Shown: piece by piece, positions 30,953-40,005 of the stretch
Position numbering within the stretch: the stretch's first letter is position 1
How the letters are laid out: the number at the start of each line of letters is the position of its first letter
Assembly (NCBI GenBank): GCA_963210315.1
Contig: OY723299.1
Location: 1,426,001-1,490,000 of the forward strand
DNA length: 64,000 nucleotides
Direction of reading: 5' to 3'
DNA from: Rhynchopus euleeides
Lineage: Eukaryota; Euglenozoa; Diplonemea; Diplonemida; Diplonemidae
Translations under genes and position numbers: made by a program
The notes under the pieces: model-generated
The model's database searches: none
What the model saw: the letters and a program-made list of their open reading frames with translations, nothing else
What the model was told of the DNA's origin: nothing

Positions 30953-31516
30953 AAAATATCGGGACGTCGAGAAACGAAGGAACTCCCACAACATCCCTCG
31001 CGAGATAGGGTGTTCCGTACATCCCATTTTCATATCCCACATGGGACAGCCCGCACGTGTCCTGGCCCACTGTGTACACCACAGGGGGAAAAAACTCAAA
31101 TATTATGCAACACCATGCTAGGACACGCCAACGCTCCCCAGGAGGATAGCGTTGGTGTGATCGCAATGCCAAGAAGTACACACCTGTTTTCTGTTTTTTT
31201 TGTCAGTTCGGCGTAGCCAACTGGGGAAACTTTCTGTGCCTTTAGCTGGATCGTGCGGCCCCCACCCACACCACTTCATCAGACCGGGGAGTGGTGTACA
31301 CAAAAGAGTGGGGTCTGTGTTCCAACAAAACAACTTTCAGTAGTAAATCGGTTTGTTGTCCCGTTTCGCTGTCACTTCACGATCCAGCGGGGGCACAGCA
31401 GTTTCTCCCTCCCCCCACCCCTCTTTTGGTGTGCGTGGTTTGCATATTTGCTGGGAGAAGGGGCCAAGGGGAAGAAGAGAAGACGGGCGAAGGAGCTCAT
31501 TCGCCGAAATATAGGG

Positions 31517-31631
31517 GGGGGGGGCCCTCGCTACCAAGTGTGACTGAGTGAGAAAAAGTGAGAAGTCAGCCATGTTTGGCTGACAACTGACGACTCGTGA
31601 CTCACAGTGACTCGTAGCGAGGGCCCCCGGG
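31517..31631. repeat. MITE-like hairpin element
   Basis: Terminal inverted repeats 'ggggccctcgctac' (31521-31534) and 'gtagcgagggcccc' (31614-31627) flank a core. The centre of the core is an 8-bp stem with a 4-base loop (31565-31584, 'gtcagcca'/'tggctgac'). The arms between are partly complementary and rich in GTGACT/AGTGAG words. No coding capacity. It could be a miniature inverted-repeat element or a structured regulatory palindrome. Confidence 0.6.
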
Positions 31632-32112
31632 GATTCCTTATTTTGATACGTTTTTCTTTGCGAACGAATCAGACGAACACCGCCACAACCCTGTTTGTTT
31701 CGCTTCCCCCCCCCCCCCCCCCACCCACCCTGCCCCCCCCCCCTCTCTCTCTCTTGGACGCAATAGCGTAGCGTTGCGAAGAGAACTTGTTTTGTGCGTC
31801 ACATGTATCACACATTGCGTATGCAGGGAGGTGCCGGGGAGCTACACGCGGAGACTGCCCCGCTCTAGCTTCCCACCCAAGCATCGCCTGGACAGACCTC
31901 ACGACAAAAACATTACAAAAACAAGTTCTCTCTCTCTCTCTCACTCTCTCTCGTTAGAAACAACACATGCGTTCCGTCCTGCTCGTATAACACTCTACGC
32001 CTTCTCTCCTCCTCCATATTTCGTATTTTTGTACACTGGTCACTCCAAACGATTTCCCCTATATCTAGGCCAACTGAGGTCAGGTGACTGTCCCATTTTT
32101 TCCGCTTTTTTG

Positions 32113-32274
32113 TCGTCACTTACTGTCACTTACGGTCACTTAGCTTCACTTACAGTCACCGCACTGTCACTTACAGTCACAGAGCGTCACTTAGCGTCAC
32201 TTAGTGTCACTTACCGGTCACTTACCGTCACTTACAGTCACTTAGCGTCACTTAGTGTCACTTACAGTCACTCA
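32113..32274 (+). repeat. GTCACTTA tandem repeat, left block
   Basis: About 15 copies of a 10-bp unit of the form NNGTCACTTA with variable dinucleotides. A similar block, same orientation, lies at 38498-38614, on the far side of the satellite-plus-retrotransposon region. Confidence 0.85.
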
Positions 32275-32488
32275 GGGAGTCGTTGGTTTTCTCGTGTTCT
32301 GAGCTGATCAAGCCCCGTAATGGCAGAAATCCGAGCGTGGTCGATGTGAATCCCGCAGGACTGATCGTGAATGCACAGAGAGAGCTGAGAAGGGACATAT
32401 TTCCCACCCGACAAGCATGTGAGCCCACGACGAGGGGTCCCGGAGCCCGGAAACGCTGTTGGAGGGGCTCAAACGGGGAAGCAATGCC

Positions 32489-32768
32489 CACACCTCGACG
32501 AGGTTGCCCTGATATTTTCCGCACCTCTGGGAGGTTGCCCCGATATTTTCCACACCTCTGCGAGGTTGCCCCAATATTTTCCACACCTCTACGAGGTTGC
32601 CCCGATATTTTCCACACCTCTGCGAGGTTGCCCCGATATTTTCCACACCTCTACGAGGTTGCCCCGATATTTTCCACACCTCGGCGAGGTTGCCCCGATA
32701 TTTTCCACACCTCTACGAGGTTGCCCGGACATTTTCCACACCTCTACGAGGTTGCCCCGATATTTTCT
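32489..32768 (+). repeat. 31-bp satellite, left block
   Basis: About nine copies of the unit 'cacctctacgaggttgcccc' plus 'gatattttcca' (31 bp), all in one orientation. Variation is confined mostly to the two or three bases between 'cctc' and 'gagg'. The block ends within a unit at 'gatattttc', where the A-rich tail of the retrotransposon begins. Confidence 0.9.
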
Positions 32769-35700
32769 TTTTTTCGCGTATCCGTCAGGTGGACCACCGG
32801 GTGGGGAGAGATCCGGTGTGAGGCACTTGGGTCCGTCCAGGTGGGCAGGGGGAACCTGGGGGCGGGGGGCCTCAAAACCCGTCTACCAGTGCCGCTTCTA
32901 ATCTCGTCGGTCTTGTCCCAACCACCACCAGCCAGCCCAGAACGCCCTGACGCTGCGACCTCGTCGATTTTTCCGTTTCGCCCATCCGCCCAACTCCGCC
33001 AACCCAACCAGCCCTACCCTTTCTCCCAGTCAGGGCGGTACTCACACGAGCGGCAAAGCGCTGGGGGAGGGGGGGGGGGACATCAATAGGGGAGGGGAGG
33101 GGAGGGGGGAGGAAGGGAGGGGAGGAAGGGGGGGGGGGTTATGTTGTTTCTAACCCAGACCTGCTGTGCAGAGCCCGGGGGAGGGGGTGGCCAGCCCCTG
33201 TCTAACCATTCACAACGGCCACCTGCACACATCTATGAAAGGGGGGGGGGGGGGGAAGGTCCCGGGGGGGGGGGGGGTGGTGGGGGTGGGGACGCTGCTC
33301 CGCCTACTCGCCCCGCTCCACCTCCGTCTGCAGCTTGCGCATGTAGACGCGCAGGCTGACCCCCGGCTCCCTCGTCTGGTTCCCGGGCTCGGCCTGCGCG
33401 CCCCCTTGCAGGATGCGCGCCTGCAGCCACTCCGCCGCTACGTCACCTGCCACCCTGGGCGAGAGGGGGCAAAGGCCATAGCTGGGGTGGAAGCAGTGCC
33501 TCCACGCCTCGACGGTGCGGGGGATGGCTCCTCCCATCGAGACGCAGGGGGCCATGCCGCGGGCCCGCGCTACCACCCCCTCGGCCCAGACACGGGACGC
33601 CGCAAGCTCCTGCAGAGCGGGGATGTTCGCCGCGGGCGTCTCGTCGTCCCCGTAGGCGTCGATGGCCTGGAGGTCGTCCTCGGGCTCCCACACGTTCGCC
33701 GGGTCGTCGTCGAACTCCATGGGGCCCGCCGCGTCACCCTGACGCAGCTCCTCCAGGCGTCTCGAGGACGCGGCCGTCCGGCTGCGGCGCTGCCCGTCCC
33801 GGCGGGCCTGCGCGGCGTTGCGCATCATCGTCGCAGCAACCCCCTGGATCCCGCCAGCCCCACCGGGGGCTGTTCCGCCAGAGGTGCCAGAGGGGGCTGT
33901 GTTGAAGGTGTGGGAGCCTCCGCCCTGGCGGCGCCGCGCGGCCTGAGCGGGGCCAGACGGCTGGGCGCCTGCCGCCGTGACCGGAGCCGCAGAGGGCACA
34001 CCAGAGGGGGCTGTGTTTGAGGTTTGGGAGCCTCCGCCCTGGTGGTTCTCTGTGGCCCCCGACCCCGACGGCGGGCACTCTGCATGTTGGGCCTGCCCCT
34101 GCATGGGGGCTGGGGCAGCCCGGGAGGCACTCTCCGCCGGGGGCACGCTGTGGCCGTGGGTCGCGGAGGGCGCACCAGAGGGGGCTGTGTTTGAGGTTTG
34201 GGAGCCTCCGCCCTGGTGCATCTCCACGTCCTGGCCGGGAGCGACCGGCTCCTCCGCCACTTCCTCCTTCACCCGCGTTGGATGGTGCGCAGCCCCCGAC
34301 GAGTCGTGCGGGGCACTCGGCTGCCTGGGCCCCATCGGCGTGTCGTGCATGCGGCTCGGGATGGGCTTCCGCCGGCGGGGGCGCGCCCGGGCGGACTCCA
34401 GGACCTCCCGCAGATCCGGGGTGACCGCGGGTTGCTCCGCAGGGTCTGGAGCGTCGACATCCACCGCCACCCGGTCAATGTAGCCTGGGCACCGCTCACC
34501 CCGCACTGCGCATGACGCGCACACTTTGCGCCAGCATCTGCCACACGCGTGATGCCTCGCGGAGCGGTCGAACGGGCGGCGGCACTTCTCGCACTCCTCC
34601 ACCTGGCCCGCCGAGCCCCCCTGACGCACCATCTGCATGGGACTATCACCATCGCACCCCGTGACATCCGCTGCCATCGGCTTCGGGGGAAGACCCGCCA
34701 GGTGCTGACGCATGGGCTCCGGCATAACTAGGGGCACGTAGTGCCCATGTTGCCCCCCCGTCCTCCGCAGACAGTGGGCGTCCACCACTGCACCCGCACC
34801 TACTGGGGACAGAAGCATCGGCTGGTGGTTGTCGATGAGCACGAGGACGACGCATCTGGTCACGCGCGCAGCCGCCGCCAGGGCGATGAAGTCCGCCCAG
34901 GTGCGCACGTCGTCGCTCCCTGCGCGCATCATCTGCTCGGCCCACTGGTTCGGACCCTCCTCCACCCGCATCCGGAGGTCCGGGTCGCGCATCGCCCTGC
35001 GGACTGCCTCTTGGCGCAGCCACCCGCTGGATTGCTTCACCGATCGGGCACCCAGCGTGGCCAACGCATCAAAAGCACAGTCCCCCACCCGGAACGACCA
35101 CCCGTCCGGCTCGACCAGGCCCAGCCGCGCCTGCTGCTGCAGGGACGACAAGCTCAGCCTCCCGTCCGTCTGGCCGCGCCACTCCAGCAATTGGGCCAGG
35201 GGGTCAGCCGCCACCCCACCCGCCGGCTGCGGGAGGTCCCCCTCCGCGGGGGGAGGCGGCGGGCGTGGGCGGCGGGGAGGGGCAGGTTCGGGTTCAGGGG
35301 TCGGCTCCTCGGGGCCCGCCGCGTCATCCGGGTCACACATGAAATCCTCCGCGTCCATGTGCCCGTCGAAGTGTGGCGCGGGGGCCAGGTCCGTGTCAGG
35401 CGCGAAGAAGTAGTCCGGCTCCACGCCCACCAGCGGATCCGGCAAGACCCGCTCCCGAGTCTGACCAGAGCGCAGGTCCGTGCACAGCGCCCCCCTGCGG
35501 AGCGACGACCGCCCCACCGCCCGCATCAACGGCACCACTATCCGCGCCGCCCAGGAACGAGTGAGCTCGGCCCTGTCCCCCAGCTTGTGGTCCACCGCGA
35601 AGCTGACCAAGTGCCTGAAGAGCCGCACGGCCTCCGGACCCATCCCGCCCGACTGCTCCAGGGCGAACGCGGAGAAGGCGATCTCAACCTCCTGACACCG

Positions 35701-37683
35701 CGCCCCGTGCTTGCGATGCTTGGATGCTTCAGCCCGCGACGCGGTGTACCCCCGCGCTCTCGCCGCACCCTGCCTCGCAGACTCCGCGCACGTCGACCAC
35801 ACGGTCACGTCGATCGCCCGGCCCCGCGACTCACCTATGCCGCACGGGAGGAACACGTCAGCCGGCTTGCCCCCGCCCAAGAGGAGGTGGTTGGGCTCCA
35901 GCTGGGGGCCGAGTCCCGCGTCCCGCGCCAGCCCCAGCACCCCGAGCTTCACCGCGTCGTGGCGCTTGATGCGGTCCGCCGATGCCTGGCAGCTGAACAC
36001 ATGGGCGCCCAAGACGTCCATGGCGTCCCCGCACTCGTGGCACCGCGACCCAGGGGCGAAGACGACGAGGCCCAGGCGCAGGCGAGCCGCCACTTGGTAC
36101 TCCTCCCTCCCCATCGCAAACTGTTGTTCTGGCGTCACCGTCACCCACGCCCCTGCGCCTGGGAGGGACGCGGACAACTGACGCCCTTTACTCAGCACGT
36201 CAGCCTCCGCCAGTAGGGTCTCGTGCTGCCGGCTGATGATCGCCAGGGATAGGTCGCGCTGGCGGAGGGGCTCGCCCGGGCGCTTGTGAGGGTCCACCCA
36301 GTCCGCCTCCGCCACCAGCTCGTTGTGGGCGGTCGCTGCCACGCGCCACGCATCCGCATCCCAACGATATCCGCTGTCCAGCTGCACACATAGGGGGAAG
36401 AAGGAGCTAGCCGCCGCCAAAGCCGCAGCGGTGATGTGGTCCTCCGACCTCCGAATGCCCATACCCCCTAGCCTGACGGGCAGGGCCGCCTGGTCTCGCG
36501 CATCGTCAGGGAGGGTCCCGTCCCTGTCCCCGAGCACAGATGCCAGCACCATCCCGATTTCCTTGTCATACTGGCGAAGGTATTCTCTCCCGGCGTACCC
36601 AATTGCGCGCATCTGGAAGACCAGCTTGCAGAAGCCTTCACAGTGTCGCAGGAGGGTCATGGCCACTTGCGCGTCTTGGAGGTGGTGAAGCTGGCGCAGG
36701 TTCGGGATGAACTTCTCTCTCAGTTTTGTATCCATCACCCGCTCGCAGAATTCCGCATCCCCCACCGGAGCCCCGAGGAACTCGAAGTTGTGGTGGAGGA
36801 GGTCCATGCGAGTCGCGCGCTCCTTTTCCGTCGCGGCTACATCAAGGCCCGCTCCCCGGAGGCCCTCCACCGAGTGCCCATTCAGCGAGATCACTTCGCA
36901 TTTGCGGCGTGCCACCACCAGGCCCAGCTCCGCGCTCCGCCGCTCGAGGATCGCGAACGCGTGGCCGACCGCCCCGGGGGAGCCCATCAGCGTGCCATCG
37001 TCCAAGTACCACACGCTGCCCTCCACCCCCGGCAGCTTGCCTAGGTCCTCGGTCAGCTGGCGGATGGCCAGGGAGAACAGGAGCGGCCCGAGGGGGTCCC
37101 CCTGCTGTACCCCCCTCTGCGATTCGAGCACTTCGCCACGGTATATCAGGGCTGAGGGCGACGCGTAGCACCACTCGACCCACGCCGACAGCTCCGGGAG
37201 GTCCCGCCTGACAGCATCGATGAACGCCTGCCTGTTAACCATGTTAAAGGCGTTGGCATAGTCGATCTTCAGCAGGACCTTGTCCGCCCCCCTGTTGCGC
37301 GCCGCGAAGTCCTTCACGACCGCCGTGGCCGCCTCCAGTCCGCCGTCCACCGCCACTCCTACTTGCCTCCCCTTCAGGAGGAGCTTCCCAGCCTGTTCCC
37401 TGACGTCTGCGGTGAGGGTTTTGGCCACCAGGCGGCGGAGGGTCTCCCCAACCGCGATCGGGCGGATCCCCGCGTCTGGCTTGGGGAGCGCGACCAGAGA
37501 CGCGCCCGCGATGTGCCGGGCCAGCTGCGGGGGGGCCTCGCCTCTGCGCAGGACATTCACCACCGCCGTGAGGGCCGGAAGCACATCCACTCCCTCCACC
37601 TGGACGAGCTCCCGGAGGTGGTCCGCCCTCAGGCCTGAGGGGCCGGCGCCCGTGCCCCTCGGTAACCCCTTCAGCGCTTTAAA
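32765..37683 (-). mobile_element. Non-LTR retrotransposon (restriction-like-endonuclease type), 5'-truncated, inside 31-bp satellite
   Basis: On the minus strand the element reads: single long frame (37686 to 33304), about 0.5 kb of 3' sequence, then an A-rich end ('gcgaaaaaaagaaaa' on that strand, + coordinates about 32765-32779) abutting the satellite. At the other end the coding sequence passes straight into satellite at 37683/37684. The two flanking satellite pieces are nearly in phase, with about 3 bp of the unit missing. No ATG begins the frame and the RT starts at its first motif, so the copy is 5'-truncated. The domain set (RT, CCHC, PD-(D/E)XK-like nuclease) is that of site-specific R2/NeSL-like LINEs. 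Confidence 0.85.
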
Positions 37684-37686
37684 CAC
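33304..37686 (-). CDS. Retrotransposon polyprotein: RT - CCHC - endonuclease - OTU-like protease - FYVE-like finger
   Basis: A 1,460-residue uninterrupted frame (open from 37719 in satellite; no ATG start). RT at 1-about 400: D142 in 'KIDYANAFNMV', 'QRGVQQGDPLGPLLF' (about 190-204) and 'YLDDG' at 227-231. Zinc knuckle C549-C552-H562-C566. Restriction-like endonuclease with D610 ('KPADV') and D626 ('AIDVTV'). Pro-rich linker about 790-825. OTU-like cysteine protease: D869-C870 ('VGDCAFDAL') and H982 ('GHYVPL'). FYVE-like zinc finger 1032-1066 ('CEKCRRPF', 'RHHACGRCWRKVC'). A Gly/Ser/Pro region repeats 'GGGSQTSNTAPSG' three times, then a C-terminal domain follows. Protease and finger after the endonuclease is an unusual order. 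The RT, nuclease and protease key residues are all present. Confidence 0.88.
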   Translation of the reverse strand: MFKALKGLPRGTGAGPSGLRADHLRELVQVEGVDVLPALTAVVNVLRRGEAPPQLARHIAGASLVALPKPDAGIRPIAVGETLRRLVAKTLTADVREQAGKLLLKGRQVGVAVDGGLEAATAVVKDFAARNRGADKVLLKIDYANAFNMVNRQAFIDAVRRDLPELSAWVEWCYASPSALIYRGEVLESQRGVQQGDPLGPLLFSLAIRQLTEDLGKLPGVEGSVWYLDDGTLMGSPGAVGHAFAILERRSAELGLVVARRKCEVISLNGHSVEGLRGAGLDVAATEKERATRMDLLHHNFEFLGAPVGDAEFCERVMDTKLREKFIPNLRQLHHLQDAQVAMTLLRHCEGFCKLVFQMRAIGYAGREYLRQYDKEIGMVLASVLGDRDGTLPDDARDQAALPVRLGGMGIRRSEDHITAAALAAASSFFPLCVQLDSGYRWDADAWRVAATAHNELVAEADWVDPHKRPGEPLRQRDLSLAIISRQHETLLAEADVLSKGRQLSASLPGAGAWVTVTPEQQFAMGREEYQVAARLRLGLVVFAPGSRCHECGDAMDVLGAHVFSCQASADRIKRHDAVKLGVLGLARDAGLGPQLEPNHLLLGGGKPADVFLPCGIGESRGRAIDVTVWSTCAESARQGAARARGYTASRAEASKHRKHGARCQEVEIAFSAFALEQSGGMGPEAVRLFRHLVSFAVDHKLGDRAELTRSWAARIVVPLMRAVGRSSLRRGALCTDLRSGQTRERVLPDPLVGVEPDYFFAPDTDLAPAPHFDGHMDAEDFMCDPDDAAGPEEPTPEPEPAPPRRPRPPPPPAEGDLPQPAGGVAADPLAQLLEWRGQTDGRLSLSSLQQQARLGLVEPDGWSFRVGDCAFDALATLGARSVKQSSGWLRQEAVRRAMRDPDLRMRVEEGPNQWAEQMMRAGSDDVRTWADFIALAAAARVTRCVVLVLIDNHQPMLLSPVGAGAVVDAHCLRRTGGQHGHYVPLVMPEPMRQHLAGLPPKPMAADVTGCDGDSPMQMVRQGGSAGQVEECEKCRRPFDRSARHHACGRCWRKVCASCAVRGERCPGYIDRVAVDVDAPDPAEQPAVTPDLREVLESARARPRRRKPIPSRMHDTPMGPRQPSAPHDSSGAAHHPTRVKEEVAEEPVAPGQDVEMHQGGGSQTSNTAPSGAPSATHGHSVPPAESASRAAPAPMQGQAQHAECPPSGSGATENHQGGGSQTSNTAPSGVPSAAPVTAAGAQPSGPAQAARRRQGGGSHTFNTAPSGTSGGTAPGGAGGIQGVAATMMRNAAQARRDGQRRSRTAASSRRLEELRQGDAAGPMEFDDDPANVWEPEDDLQAIDAYGDDETPAANIPALQELAASRVWAEGVVARARGMAPCVSMGGAIPRTVEAWRHCFHPSYGLCPLSPRVAGDVAAEWLQARILQGGAQAEPGNQTREPGVSLRVYMRKLQTEVERGE

Positions 37687-38264
37687 CTCGGCGAGGTTGC
37701 CCCGATATTTTCCACACCTCTACGAGGTTGCCCGGACATTTTCCACACCTCTACGAGGTTGCCCCGATATTTTCCACACCTCGGCGAGAAGTGGAAAATA
37801 TCGGGGCAACCTCGTGGAGGTGTGGAAAATGTCGGGGCAACCTCGCAGAGATGTGGAGAATATCGGGGCAACCTCGTAGAGGTGTGGAAAATGTCGGGGC
37901 AACCTCGCCGAGGTGTGGAAAATATCGGGGCAACCTCGCAGAGGTGTGGAAAATATCGGGGCAACCTCGTAGAGGTGTGGAAAATATCGGGGCAACCTCG
38001 CCGAGGTGTGGAAAATGTCGGGGCAACCTCGCCGAGGTGTGGAAAATATCGGGGCAACCTCGCAGAGGTGTGGAAAATATCGGGGCAACCTCGTAGAGGT
38101 GTGGAAAATACCGGGGCAACCTCGTGGAGGTGTGGAAAATGTCGGGGCAACCTCGCAGAGATGTGGAGAATATCGGGGCAACCTCGCAGAGATGTGGAGA
38201 ATATCGGGGCAACCTCGTAGAGGTGTGGAAAATATCGGGGCAACCTCGTAGAGGTGTGGAAAAC
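37684..38264. repeat. 31-bp satellite, right block with orientation switch
   Basis: From 37684 to about 37788 the units run in the same direction as the left block (about 3.4 units). At about 37789-37793 the array flips, and about 15 units in reverse complement ('tggaaaatatcggggcaacc') follow to 38264. The junction makes a long potential hairpin. Units are otherwise regular at 31 bp. Because 31 is not a multiple of three, stop-free frames cross the array on both strands; they are not genes. Confidence 0.9.
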
Positions 38265-38497
38265 AGCGCGTTGTGTGCGGGTTTGCGGGCAGATGGCCGG
38301 TCAACCGGCGCGGCCACCGGTCTGCCGGTGAACGGTCAGATGGCCGGTCAACGGGTTACTTCCTGACCGGTCAACCGGCCGGTCGGTGTCCAAGTTACCC
38401 CACTACAGTCAGCACGGAGTCAAAGGAACGCACTGGGGCCCGAGACGTGAGGACCTCCTGCAAGCCCCCTCCAGGCGTGTGCATTCAGGATTTTTGG
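38265..38497. other. Spacer with short repeated GGTCAACCGG words
   Basis: 'agatggccggtcaac' occurs twice (about 38292 and 38339), and several further CCGGT/ACCGG words make partial palindromes near 38365-38385. Confidence 0.55.
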
Positions 38498-38614
38498 CGT
38501 CATTTACCGTCACTTAGTGTCACTTAACGTCACTTACAGTCACTTACCAACACTTACGGTCACTTACCAACACTTACGGTCACTTACCGTCACTTAGTGT
38601 CACTTAGCGTCACA
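38498..38614 (+). repeat. GTCACTTA tandem repeat, right block
   Basis: About eleven units of NNGTCACTTA, two of them altered to 'ccaacactta'. Same orientation as the left block at 32113-32274. Confidence 0.85.
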
Positions 38615-40005
38615 GGAGCTGACCTCATTTGGCCTAATATCCGCCTGAGATGGGCCGGGTCTTCCTGCCCCTGAGACGGTTGGGTTGGGTATACATATGT
38701 GTGTGTGAACGGGACTGGTGGAGGAAGCTCTACCTGCCTAATATACCCCCCCTTCCGCAGTGGCATGGGAACCTGCCGCATCCCACACGGGGCAGTGCGT
38801 GTGTGTTATGGGGTGTTCTGCGTGTGCCTTCTTCCGATAAACAAAGCAAACTCCCCCGCCCCCCCTTGCGATGTCCTCACCATGAGTCGCTATGATCTCT
38901 CTCTCCCCTCCCTCCAAAAACGGGTGTGTGTGTGTTGGTGTTCTTCGCTGCGAGTGCTCGAAGGAAACCCCCTCACCCACCACCCCTCCCCTCCCCTCCC
39001 CCCAGGCCAACTTCTTTTTTCAGCATCCCGCTCTCTGCTGAGTTGAGGGTGGCCCAGGGGGATGTGGCGGGGCTCAGTGGGTAGATCCCCTGCCCTTTGA
39101 ACCTCAGTCTTTTCGCGTGATTTTTTTTTGGGAGTGTGTGGGCGTGTCGTTCGTTACGGAGTGCCGACGAGGGCATTTTTTTTAAAACGTATGTCCCCCC
39201 CCCTGTATATTTAGGAGGAATACTGCGTCAAAAAAAATGTCGAAAACTGTCGAGTCGCGAAAGATCCCGCCCTCTCCCATCCCTTTTGTTTTTCGTTATG
39301 CTTTTTCGACACTCGAGTGGGCAGTGAGGCATTGTCCGGGGCCTTCGTTCAGAAAGTGCAGAACAGCGGGGAAAAAGGTGAACCAGCCTCACAAAAAAAC
39401 GTAACTTCCTGCAAACTGCCACAGTTTTGACACTCCGTGGCACAGATCGAACGGCTCCACAGTGCAGCACGCCACATCCGGTAAAACCAAACGGGGCACA
39501 GGAACCAGGTCAGGCAGGGTGTGGGGTGGCCTGTGCGTGCATTCTGGACGCAGAGTCCCCCCCCCCCCAGCCCAACCCAGGGGCCCAAGCAAAACGCCTT
39601 CCCGCCCTCCGAAAACATGTCTTCAGGTCTGATGCCCGAGATCCCTCCCCCCCCCCTCCCCACCACCACCCACTTCCCGAATCCCCCCAAACCGGGGCCT
39701 TGAAACTCAAAAATGTTCATTTTTTTCCGGCATTATTTCGGATATTCCCCCGAACCGCGTATGTCCACCACCACCACCACCACCACCACCAGCAGCAGCA
39801 GGGAGGGAATACACAACACAACACCCATCCAACCCCTTCACGTGTCTCATGCAGGACTGTAGTTTTTCTGCATAACCTCTCCACACACCCCGCACCCCCA
39901 ACACTCCTACCTCCGACCTGCATACTACCTGCCGCAAGCCTGCCAGGCATTGCAACTGGAGCTGCTCGGCGCCATTCTTCTCCTCTTCCCCCTCCTTTCT
40001 TCCTG
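38615..40005. other. Intergenic region
   Basis: About 1.4 kb with C-runs and T-runs and no credible gene. A CT-rich tract (39976-40004) abuts the next ATG. A tRNA-like D-arm sequence near 39070 is discussed among the rejected items. Confidence 0.45.

Larger units (their letters stand above)
29387..32112. other. Gene-poor region with homopolymer runs and palindromes
   Basis: About 2.7 kb, AT-richer than the genes, with long T, C and G runs (for example near 30228, 31710 and 31725). It contains a perfect 20-bp palindrome and a terminally inverted hairpin element listed separately. No protein frame has domain or targeting signals. Confidence 0.5.

Noticed and set aside
32283-33089. A 268-residue frame with repeated 'PRYFPHL' units
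   Set aside because: It is read from the 31-bp satellite, which is stop-free in several frames on both strands; no start context or fold.
37684-38264. CRISPR-like appearance of the 31-bp array
   Set aside because: Units are directly contiguous without unique spacers and include an inversion; a satellite.
39061-39110. tRNA-like D-arm ('ggctcagtgggtaga')
   Set aside because: No T-arm B box or acceptor-stem pairing follows; at best a tRNA fragment.
39427-40005. Upstream extension of the coiled-coil protein from a TTG
   Set aside because: Pro/His-rich translation of spacer; the ATG at 40006 begins the folded region.
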